From the NCBI GenBank assembly GCA_963669285.2, contig CAXXSI010000016.1:124001-188000 (forward strand): a DNA stretch of 64,000 nt, written 5' to 3'. Below are positions 34,821 through 46,199 of this stretch, piece after piece. Both the position numbers and the translations under genes were made by a program. The stretch's first letter is position 1; each line of letters begins with the position of its first letter. Under the pieces are notes generated by a model. That model saw only the letters and a program-made list of their open reading frames with translations, ran no database searches and was not told the origin of the DNA. This DNA is from JAWKWH01 sp963669285 (GTDB taxonomy: Bacteria > Pseudomonadota > Alphaproteobacteria > Rhizobiales > Rhizobiaceae).

Positions 34821-35339
34821 GTGGATAGAGCGCAAAAACGCGAATTCGTCACGCAATTGAATGAGGTGTTCAACAACACCGGTTCTATTGTGGTGGCCCA
34901 CTATGCCGGTCTGACCGTGGCGCAAATGAACGATCTGCGATCGAAAATGCGCACCGCGGGCGGTACCGTCAGAGTCGCGAAGAACCGTCTCGCCAAAATC
35001 GCTCTTCAGGGCACGGAATCGGAAGGCATGACCGCGCTGTTCCAAGGACAGACGCTGATTGCATATTCCGATGATCCGGTAACGGCTCCAAAGGTTGCGG
35101 CCGATTTCGCCAAGACGAATGACAATCTTGTTATTCTCGGTGGCTCGATGGGTCCGACAACGCTCGATGCCGATGGTGTGAAGGCGCTTGCCACCATGCC
35201 ATCGCTAGACGAATTGAGAGCCAAGCTGGTCGGCATGATTTCCACGCCGGCAACCCGGATCGCCCAGGTCGTCAATGCTCCGGCAGGTCAGCTTGCCCGG
35301 GTATTTGGCGCCTATGCCCAGAAGGACGAAGCGGCATGA
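34821..35339 (+). CDS. rplJ: 50S ribosomal protein L10
   Basis: This 172-residue L10 anchors the L7/L12 stalk dimers. The start is GTG 34821 with GAGAGG just upstream, giving the usual DRAQKREFVTQLNEVF beginning; the frame stays open further upstream into the leader. The C-terminus ends GQLARVFGAYAQKDEAA. It is likely autoregulated through the preceding leader. Confidence 0.96.
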   Translation: MDRAQKREFVTQLNEVFNNTGSIVVAHYAGLTVAQMNDLRSKMRTAGGTVRVAKNRLAKIALQGTESEGMTALFQGQTLIAYSDDPVTAPKVAADFAKTNDNLVILGGSMGPTTLDADGVKALATMPSLDELRAKLVGMISTPATRIAQVVNAPAGQLARVFGAYAQKDEAA

Positions 35340-35396
35340 GGCCGTTCCTCAAGATTTGGAAACACAAACGTTCGAACCTGACAAAGGAATTGTAAA

Positions 35397-35777
35397 ATGG
35401 CTGATCTTGCAAAGATCGTAGATGACCTTTCGAGCCTGACCGTTCTTGAAGCGGCAGAGCTTTCGAAAATGCTTGAAGAAAAATGGGGCGTATCGGCCGC
35501 TGCACCGGTTGCGGTTGCCGCCGTTGCTGGTGCCGGTGGCGGAGAAGCCGCCGCGGCTGAAGAAAAGGACGAGTTTGATGTCGTTCTGGCCGCAATCGGC
35601 GACAAGAAGATCGAGGTGATCAAGGAAGTCCGCGGCATTACCGGCCTCGGACTGAAGGAAGCCAAAGATCTGGTCGAAGGCGCTCCGAAGGCCGTCAAAG
35701 AGGCGGTTTCCAAGGGAGAAGCCGAGGAAATCCAGAAGAAGCTCGAAGCCGCAGGCGCGAAAGTCGAGCTCAAGTAG
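35397..35777 (+). CDS. rplL: 50S ribosomal protein L7/L12
   Basis: This 126-residue acidic stalk protein has an N-terminal dimerisation region (ADLAKIVDDLSSLTVLEAAEL), an Ala/Gly-rich hinge and a C-terminal factor-binding domain with KIEVIKEVRGITGLGLKEAK. It recruits translation GTPases. It is followed by two terminator-like hairpins before rpoB. Confidence 0.97.
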   Translation: MADLAKIVDDLSSLTVLEAAELSKMLEEKWGVSAAAPVAVAAVAGAGGGEAAAAEEKDEFDVVLAAIGDKKIEVIKEVRGITGLGLKEAKDLVEGAPKAVKEAVSKGEAEEIQKKLEAAGAKVELK

Positions 35778-35795
35778 GCATTGTGTATCAGCGGG

Positions 35796-35816
35796 AAGGG
35801 CGGTTTGCCGCCCTTT
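35796..35816 (+). terminator. Attenuator hairpin after rplL
   Basis: AAGGGCGG-TTTG-CCGCCCTT forms a perfect 8-base-pair stem followed by only a short T run (TTTCTG). It lies 18 bases after the rplL stop, so partial termination that lowers rpoBC expression relative to rplJL is likely. Confidence 0.6.
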
Positions 35817-35853
35817 CTGCGACCCAGTGAGTTACCAGGCAACAACCCCGTTC

Positions 35854-35893
35854 CCGAAAGCCCTGATTGGGGGCTTTTCGGAGTTGGGTTTTT
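35854..35893 (+). terminator. Second hairpin with T-tract between rplL and rpoB
   Basis: CCGAAAGCCC (35854-35863) pairs with GGGCTTTTCGG (35871-35881) with one bulged base, followed by GTTGGGTTTTT. It is 91 bases before rpoB and may act with the preceding hairpin as a tandem attenuator. Confidence 0.5.
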
Positions 35894-35983
35894 ACCGTTT
35901 TCAGGTCCGGCAACGTGTTCGGGAAGCGGGCGAGGCAAAGCCGGTATTACCCGGCAGCATACTAGGCGATACAAGGAGCGACG

Positions 35984-40126
<4,143 letters not shown>

Positions 40127-40140
40127 TGAATCTGGAGCTT

Positions 40141-40234
40141 GCCGGCGGGTGAAGCCGCCGGCGGTTCGAACCGCCCGAAAGGGCAGTGGCCGCGTAAACG
40201 GCCAGGCACAATTTCGAAAGGGAACGCGGTTCCC
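40141..40234 (+). promoter_or_regulatory. Cluster of five perfect hairpins/palindromes in the rpoB-rpoC gap
   Basis: Within 125 non-coding bases lie GCCGGCGG-6-CCGCCGGC (40141-40162), the palindrome GGCGGTTCGAACCGCC (40160-40175, overlapping the first), GCCC-GAAA-GGGC (40173-40184), TGGCCG-6-CGGCCA (40187-40204) and GGGAAC-GCG-GTTCCC (40220-40234), the last ending just before the rpoC AAGGAG. The first two cannot form together. No U-tract follows any of them. Confidence 0.6.
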
Positions 40235-40251
40235 TCGATAAGGAGAATGGC

Positions 40252-43200
40252 ATGAACCAAGAGGTCATGAATCTTTTCAATCCCCAGGCCCCCGCGCAAA
40301 CATTCGATTCAATTCGGATATCGCTGGCCAGCCCGGAGAAGATTCTCTCCTGGTCTTACGGTGAAATCAAAAAGCCGGAGACGATCAATTACCGCACGTT
40401 CAAGCCCGAACGCGATGGTCTGTTCTGCGCGCGTATTTTCGGTCCGATCAAGGATTACGAATGCCTGTGCGGCAAATACAAGCGGATGAAGTACAAGGGC
40501 ATCATCTGCGAAAAGTGTGGCGTTGAAGTCACCTTGTCCCGCGTGCGCCGCGAGCGTATGGGGCACATCGAATTGGCCGCGCCGGTGGCCCATATCTGGT
40601 TCCTCAAATCGCTGCCAAGCCGCATCGGTACGCTGCTTGACATGACGTTGAAGGACATCGAGCGGGTACTGTATTTCGAGAACTACATAGTCACCGAGCC
40701 GGGCCTGACCACATTGCAGGAAAACCAGCTTCTGTCAGAAGAAGAGTTCATGATTGCCGTCGACGAGTTCGGCGAGGACTCATTCAGCGCCATGATCGGC
40801 GCGGAAGCGATTCACGATCTCCTGGCGGCGATGGAACTCGAAAAGATCGCTGTCGATCTGCGCGAGGAACTTGCAACCACTTCTTCTGAGCTCAAACAGA
40901 AGAAACTGCTGAAGCGGCTCAAGGTTGTCGAGAACTTTGTCGAGAGCGGAAATCGTCCCGAATGGATGATCATGAAGACCGTGCCGGTTATCCCGCCGGA
41001 TCTGCGTCCGCTGGTGCCGCTTGACGGCGGCCGGTTTGCGACATCGGATTTGAACGATCTTTATCGCCGTGTGATCAACCGCAACAACCGTTTGAAGCGG
41101 CTGATCGAACTTCGGGCTCCGGGCATCATCATCCGCAACGAAAAGCGCATGCTGCAGGAATCGGTGGACGCCCTGTTCGACAACGGCCGCCGTGGCCGCG
41201 TGATCACCGGCGCCAACAAGCGCCCGCTGAAATCGCTGTCCGATATGCTGAAGGGCAAGCAGGGCCGGTTCCGTCAGAACCTGCTCGGCAAGCGCGTCGA
41301 CTATTCGGGCCGTTCGGTCATCGTGACCGGTCCGGAACTGAAACTGCATCAGTGCGGCCTGCCGAAAAAAATGGCGCTCGAACTGTTCAAGCCGTTCATC
41401 TATGCGAGGCTGGATGCCAAGGGGTACTCCTCCACGGTCAAGCAGTCGAAGAAACTGGTCGAGAAGGAAAAGCCGGAAGTCTGGGACATTCTGGATGAGG
41501 TTATCCGCGAGCATCCGGTTTTGCTGAATCGCGCGCCGACCCTGCACCGATTGGGTATCCAGGCGTTCGAACCGGTGCTGATCGAGGGCAAGGCGATCCA
41601 GCTGCATCCGCTGGTCTGCACGGCGTTCAACGCCGATTTCGACGGCGACCAGATGGCTGTGCACGTACCGCTTTCGCTCGAGGCACAGCTGGAAGCACGC
41701 GTGCTCATGATGTCGACCAACAATATTCTGCATCCGGCCAATGGTGCGCCGATCATCGTGCCGTCCCAGGATATGGTGCTTGGCCTGTATTATCTTTCGA
41801 TCGTCAATGAGAAAGAGCCGGGCGAGGGCATGGTGTTTGCCGATATGGGCGAGCTGCATCATGCGTTGGAAGACGGCGTGGTTACGCTACACACCAAGAT
41901 CAAAGGGCGTTTCAGAACCGTCGATGCGGATGGCAACGCTGTCTCCGGAATCCACGACACAACACCTGGCCGCATGATCATCGGCGAGTTGCTGCCGCGC
42001 AACGGCAATGTTCCGTTCGAGGTCTGCAATCAGGAGATGACCAAAAAGAACATCTCGCGGATGATTGACACGGTGTATCGTCACTGCGGTCAGAAGGACA
42101 CAGTCATTTTCTGTGACCGGATCATGCAGCTTGGCTTTGGCCATGCTTGCCGGGCCGGCATTTCATTCGGCAAGGATGACATGCTGATTCCCGATTCCAA
42201 ATCGAAACTGGTGCATGAGACCGACACGCTGACCAAGGAATACGAGCAGCAGTACAATGACGGACTGATCACTCAGGGTGAGAAGTACAACAAGGTTGTT
42301 GATGCCTGGGCGAAGTGTTCCGAGAAAGTGGCCGACGAGATGATGGGCCGCATCAAGGCTGTTGAGTTTGGCGACGATGGCCGTCAGCAGCCGATGAACT
42401 CGATCTACATGATGAGCCACTCCGGTGCGCGTGGTTCGCCGACGCAGATGCGTCAGCTTGCCGGCATGCGCGGACTGATGGCCAAACCGTCGGGCGAGAT
42501 CATCGAAACGCCGATCATTTCCAACTTCAAGGAAGGCCTGACCGTTCTGGAGTACTTCAACTCCACGCACGGCGCCCGTAAGGGACTGGCAGACACCGCC
42601 TTGAAAACAGCGAATTCGGGTTACCTGACCCGTCGCCTTGTCGACGTAGCGCAGGATTGCATCGTCAATTCCAATGATTGCGGTACTGACAAGGGCCTGA
42701 CCATGCAGCCGATCGTGGATGCCGGCCAGGTGGTCGCTTCACTCGGCCAGCGTGTCCTTGGCCGTACATCGCTCGATGATATCGTTCACCCGACCTCCGG
42801 AGACGTTCTCGTCAAGGCGGGTACGTTGATCGACGAGCGCGATGTTGAGGCGATCGAAAAAGCCGGTGTGCAGTCCGTGCGGATCCGCTCCGCGTTGACC
42901 TGCGAGATTAAAACCGGTGTGTGCGGTACGTGCTACGGGCGCGACCTTGCTCGCGGTACGCCGGTCAATATCGGTGAGGCGGTTGGTGTCATAGCCGCGC
43001 AGTCAATCGGCGAGCCGGGTACGCAGCTTACCATGCGGACGTTCCATATGGGCGGCACCGCGCAAGTCGTCGATCAGTCGTTCCTGGAGGCCTCGTATGA
43101 GGGTACGGTGACGGTTCGCAACCGCAATATCGTGCGCAATTCCGACGGTCACCTGATCGCGATGGGCCGCAACATGGCCGTGCTGATCAAGGACGGTTCG

Positions 43201-44448
43201 GGCAAGGAGCGGGCGTCGCACAAGATCACCTACGGCTCAAGGCTTCATGTCGACGACGGCGATAAGGTCAAGCGTGGTCAGAGGATCGCCGAATGGGATC
43301 CGTATACCCGCCCGATCCTTACCGAGGTTGGTGGCAAGATCGCCTATGAAGATGTGGTCGATGGCGTGTCGGTACAGGAGACCGCCGATGAATCCACCGG
43401 TATCACCAAGCGTGAGATCATCGATTGGCGGTCGACGCCGCGTGGTTCGGATTTGAAGCCTGCCATCACGGTTCTGGATTCGAAAGGCAAGATCGCTAAA
43501 CTCGGCAAAGGCGGGGATGCCCGCTTCATGCTGTCGGTGGAAGCGATCCTTTCGGTGGAGCCTGATTCGAAGGTCAATCCCGGTGACGTGGTTGCCCGGA
43601 TCCCGATGGAAAGCGCCAAGACGAAGGATATCACCGGCGGCCTGCCGCGGGTGGCGGAATTGTTCGAGGCTCGACGGCCCAAGGATCACGCGGTTATCGC
43701 GGAGATCGACGGAATTATCCGCTTTGGCCGCGACTACAAGAACAAGCGCCGCATCATGATCGAACCGCATGAAGAGGGTGCGGAACCGGCCGAGTACCTT
43801 ATTCAGAAGGGCAAGCCGTTCCATCTTCAGGATGGCGACATGATCGAGAAAGGCGACTACATCCTCGACGGCAATCCGGCACCGCACGACATTCTTGCGA
43901 TCAAGGGCGTTGAGGCACTTGCCTCCTATCTCGTCAACGAGATCCAGGAAGTCTACCGGTTGCAGGGCGTTGTCATCAACGACAAGCATATCGAGGTGAT
44001 CGTCCGCCAGATGCTGCAGAAGATCGAGATCACCAAGCAGGGCGATTCGGTCTATATTCCAGGCGACAATGTCGACGTTATCGAGTTTGATGAGGTCAAT
44101 GAACGGCTGGTCGAGGAGGGCAAGCAGCCCGCCGAAGGACAGCCGGTCCTGCTCGGCATCACCAAGGCGTCGTTGCAAACGCCGTCCTTTATCTCGGCTG
44201 CGTCCTTCCAGGAAACCACCAAGGTGCTGACGGAGGCCGCTGTTGCAGGCAAGACCGATACTCTGCAGGGACTGAAAGAGAACGTCATCGTTGGTCGCTT
44301 GATTCCGGCCGGTACCGGCGGAGCGATGACCCAGGTCAGGCGCATTGCCACATCGCGCGACGATCTCATCCTCGAAGAGCGTCGCAAGATGGCAGACTCC
44401 GAAGAGGCTGTCCCGATGTTGGAAGAGATGACCAGCGCGCCGCAATAA
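40252..44448 (+). CDS. rpoC: RNA polymerase beta' subunit
   Basis: This 1398-residue subunit has the zinc finger (CLCGKYKRMKYKGIICEKCG), the active-site loop NADFDGDQMAVHVP, the bridge/trigger regions (GARGSPTQMRQLAGMRGLM) and the second zinc site (CEIKTGVCGTCYGRDL). The ATG at 40252 follows AAGGAG. A strong bidirectional terminator follows after 28 bases. Confidence 0.99.
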   Translation: MNQEVMNLFNPQAPAQTFDSIRISLASPEKILSWSYGEIKKPETINYRTFKPERDGLFCARIFGPIKDYECLCGKYKRMKYKGIICEKCGVEVTLSRVRRERMGHIELAAPVAHIWFLKSLPSRIGTLLDMTLKDIERVLYFENYIVTEPGLTTLQENQLLSEEEFMIAVDEFGEDSFSAMIGAEAIHDLLAAMELEKIAVDLREELATTSSELKQKKLLKRLKVVENFVESGNRPEWMIMKTVPVIPPDLRPLVPLDGGRFATSDLNDLYRRVINRNNRLKRLIELRAPGIIIRNEKRMLQESVDALFDNGRRGRVITGANKRPLKSLSDMLKGKQGRFRQNLLGKRVDYSGRSVIVTGPELKLHQCGLPKKMALELFKPFIYARLDAKGYSSTVKQSKKLVEKEKPEVWDILDEVIREHPVLLNRAPTLHRLGIQAFEPVLIEGKAIQLHPLVCTAFNADFDGDQMAVHVPLSLEAQLEARVLMMSTNNILHPANGAPIIVPSQDMVLGLYYLSIVNEKEPGEGMVFADMGELHHALEDGVVTLHTKIKGRFRTVDADGNAVSGIHDTTPGRMIIGELLPRNGNVPFEVCNQEMTKKNISRMIDTVYRHCGQKDTVIFCDRIMQLGFGHACRAGISFGKDDMLIPDSKSKLVHETDTLTKEYEQQYNDGLITQGEKYNKVVDAWAKCSEKVADEMMGRIKAVEFGDDGRQQPMNSIYMMSHSGARGSPTQMRQLAGMRGLMAKPSGEIIETPIISNFKEGLTVLEYFNSTHGARKGLADTALKTANSGYLTRRLVDVAQDCIVNSNDCGTDKGLTMQPIVDAGQVVASLGQRVLGRTSLDDIVHPTSGDVLVKAGTLIDERDVEAIEKAGVQSVRIRSALTCEIKTGVCGTCYGRDLARGTPVNIGEAVGVIAAQSIGEPGTQLTMRTFHMGGTAQVVDQSFLEASYEGTVTVRNRNIVRNSDGHLIAMGRNMAVLIKDGSGKERASHKITYGSRLHVDDGDKVKRGQRIAEWDPYTRPILTEVGGKIAYEDVVDGVSVQETADESTGITKREIIDWRSTPRGSDLKPAITVLDSKGKIAKLGKGGDARFMLSVEAILSVEPDSKVNPGDVVARIPMESAKTKDITGGLPRVAELFEARRPKDHAVIAEIDGIIRFGRDYKNKRRIMIEPHEEGAEPAEYLIQKGKPFHLQDGDMIEKGDYILDGNPAPHDILAIKGVEALASYLVNEIQEVYRLQGVVINDKHIEVIVRQMLQKIEITKQGDSVYIPGDNVDVIEFDEVNERLVEEGKQPAEGQPVLLGITKASLQTPSFISAASFQETTKVLTEAAVAGKTDTLQGLKENVIVGRLIPAGTGGAMTQVRRIATSRDDLILEERRKMADSEEAVPMLEEMTSAPQ

Positions 44449-44476
44449 GGCGAAGAAGGATACACTGTACCGATTA

Positions 44477-44501
44477 CGCCGGGGCATTGCCCCGGCGTTT
44501 T
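44477..44501. terminator. Intrinsic terminator after rpoC, shared with convergent gene
   Basis: CGCCGGGG-CATTG-CCCCGGCG forms a perfect 8-base-pair stem followed by TTTT. It lies between the rpoC stop and the stop of the minus-strand gene at 44501, so it can end the rpoBC transcript. Confidence 0.88.
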
Positions 44502-44791
44502 CATATCAGGTCCGGTGTGCCCATAGAGACGATGGCAATTTCTCCTTCCAGTGCGCCCTGATAGGCCGACGCGTGCGGCTCCTCGTCCGGCATGTCGGTG
44601 ATCTCGCCGATCTGATCGAGATCGGCTTCGACGTATCCTTCGCTCGCCAGAGCCTCGAGCGACTTGCGTACCGCGGTGTCATCGTCTGCGGCTGTCAACA
44701 GCACATGAACTCGCTCGGCATCACCATCCTTTTGCTTCCACACCTGGCCGACGATGATATAGACTGGTTGCCGATCTTCGTTGTCGTTCAT
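44501..44791 (-). CDS. Small conserved-looking hypothetical acidic protein
   Basis: This 96-residue acidic protein has no signal or membrane span. It starts YIIVGQVWKQKDGDAERVHV and has a middle region VRKSLEALASEGYVEADLDQ that looks like a small alpha/beta fold. I do not recognise a characterised family. The ATG has AAGG 9-12 bases upstream, and the gene points against rpoC between two ribosome-related operons, sharing the rpoC terminator. Low complexity is absent and codon use looks like a real gene. Confidence 0.6.
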   Translation of the reverse strand: MNDNEDRQPVYIIVGQVWKQKDGDAERVHVLLTAADDDTAVRKSLEALASEGYVEADLDQIGEITDMPDEEPHASAYQGALEGEIAIVSMGTPDLI

Positions 44792-44956
44792 GCCGGTTAC
44801 CTTGCGAATCCGTTTCGATCATTCCGTTCTCTCACATTGTAACCGGACTGGACAGGTTGCCGATGGCAATTTCGTTTCGCATGCGTCAGAACAGTGAAAT
44901 TTTCTTGCGCATGGCGGCCAAGCGCAAGAAAATGCGACGGTTTCTTGAAACCGGGG

Positions 44957-44985
44957 TTGACGCTATCCCGGCAAATGAGTATTGG
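44957..44985 (+). promoter_or_regulatory. Predicted promoter of the rpsL (str) operon
   Basis: TTGACG at 44957-44962 and TATTGG at 44980-44985 are spaced by 17 bases. A start near 44992 would give a structured leader of about 260 bases before rpsL. The gap from 44792 to 45250 holds no gene. Confidence 0.65.
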
Positions 44986-45021
44986 ACCGCTGTCTGAGCC
45001 GATGTGAGGCTTCTTCTTTCA

Positions 45022-45157
45022 GGGCGTCCAACGCCCCGGATTTGGTCTCAAACAGGGTTCGTTCTACGAACGATGACATTGCCGGCATGCAAGAAACGGG
45101 TATCCGTTTCCTCTGCGTTTGCATTCGGGCAGGACCGCAAGACGCGGTTTTCTGCCC
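45022..45157 (+). promoter_or_regulatory. Structured 5' leader of the rpsL operon (four hairpins)
   Basis: Four tandem stems are visible: GGGCGT-CCA-ACGCCC (45022-45036), GTTCG-TTCTA-CGAAC (45057-45071), GAAACGG-GTAT-CCGTTTC (45093-45110) and a two-part stem GGGCAG...CTGCCC enclosing ACCGC...GCGGT (45127-45157). None has a U-tract. They may bind a ribosomal protein for feedback control, but no known leader family is recognised. Confidence 0.5.
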
Positions 45158-45250
45158 CGAATTTTGTTTGGAAATGCCATCGGATACGCAAGACGATCTG
45201 GCCTGTTTTGGGCTTGAGACACCGAATTTGTAATCAAGGGGAAGGTTTGA

Positions 45251-45622
45251 ATGCCTACCGTCAACCAGCTGATCCGCAAGCCGCGCACCGCGCCGGTCAA
45301 GCGAAACAAGGTTCCGGCCATGCAGCAGAACCCGCAAAAGCGGGGTGTGTGCACGCGCGTCTATACAACGACGCCGAAGAAGCCGAACTCTGCTCTGCGC
45401 AAGGTGGCCAAAATCCGCCTTACCAACGGTTTCGAAGTGATTGGCTACATTCCCGGCGAAGGCCACAATCTTCAGGAGCACTCTGTTGTGATGATCCGTG
45501 GCGGCCGCGTCAAAGACTTGCCCGGTGTGCGCTACCACATTATCCGCGGCGTGCTCGACACACAGGGCGTCAAAGACCGCAAACAACGCCGCTCCAAATA
45601 TGGCGCTAAGCGTCCGAAGTAA
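45251..45622 (+). CDS. rpsL: 30S ribosomal protein S12
   Basis: This 123-residue decoding-centre protein has TVNQLIRKPRTAP at the start and both streptomycin-related lysine loops in wild-type form (TPKKPNSALRK and GGRVKDLPGVRYH). GGAAGG precedes the ATG. A terminator-like stem spans its stop codon. Confidence 0.98.
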   Translation: MPTVNQLIRKPRTAPVKRNKVPAMQQNPQKRGVCTRVYTTTPKKPNSALRKVAKIRLTNGFEVIGYIPGEGHNLQEHSVVMIRGGRVKDLPGVRYHIIRGVLDTQGVKDRKQRRSKYGAKRPK

Positions 45623-45647
45623 GGAAATCCTGCTTCGGCGCTTTTTT
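45608..45647 (+). terminator. Terminator-like stem spanning the rpsL stop codon
   Basis: AAGCG-t-CCGAAG (45608-45619) pairs with CTTCGG-CGCTT (45633-45643), an 11-pair stem with one bulge, followed by TTTTTT (45642-45647). The rpsL stop lies in the loop. Translation up to the stop would block the 5' arm, so this could attenuate rpsG-fusA-tuf. Confidence 0.65.
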
Positions 45648-45689
45648 CATTTGGCGCCGGGCGATTGAACAAGTTGAGAGACGAAAGAT

Positions 45690-46160
45690 ATGTCCCGACG
45701 CCACAGTGCAGAAAAGCGTGAGATCAATCCAGATCCCAAATTCGGTGATCAGGTGGTCACCAAATTCATGAATGCGATCATGCTCGACGGAAAGAAATCG
45801 GTCGCCGAGCGCATCGTCTATGGCGCGCTCGATCAGGTTGAGCAGAAGGCCAAGAGCGAGCCGCTGGGCCTGTTTCATCAAGCGCTGGAAAATGTCTCGC
45901 CCCACGTCGAGGTCCGTTCCCGCCGCGTTGGCGGTGCTACATATCAGGTGCCCGTGGAAGTTCGTACCGAACGCCGCCAGGCACTTGCCATTCGCTGGCT
46001 GATCAACGCGGCGCGCGGCCGTAACGAGACCACAATGGTCGATCGGCTGTCGGGTGAACTGATGGACGCGGCCAACAACCGGGGAACCGCGGTCAAGAAA
46101 CGCGAAGACACGCACCGGATGGCCGAGGCCAACCGCGCATTCTCGCACTACCGCTGGTAA
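45690..46160 (+). CDS. rpsG: 30S ribosomal protein S7
   Basis: This 156-residue primary 16S-binding protein organises the 30S head. Motifs are SRRHSAEKREINPDPKFGD and VRSRRVGGATYQVPVEVR. In other bacteria S7 represses the str operon. Confidence 0.98.
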   Translation: MSRRHSAEKREINPDPKFGDQVVTKFMNAIMLDGKKSVAERIVYGALDQVEQKAKSEPLGLFHQALENVSPHVEVRSRRVGGATYQVPVEVRTERRQALAIRWLINAARGRNETTMVDRLSGELMDAANNRGTAVKKREDTHRMAEANRAFSHYRW

Positions 46161-46199
46161 TCAAACAGTCCGCACGAAGCGATCTAAAGGCATTCAACC

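Noticed and set aside
40160..40175. GGTTCGAACC suggested a tRNA T-loop.
   Set aside because: No acceptor, D or anticodon stems can be placed around it; it is part of overlapping hairpins.
43237..44487. A 416-codon minus-strand frame opposite rpoC.
   Set aside because: It is antisense to conserved rpoC sequence and has no domain pattern.
44963..45609. Overlapping open frames on both strands in the rpsL leader and rpsL.
   Set aside because: They lack ribosome-binding sites or family patterns, and the region is better explained as a structured leader.
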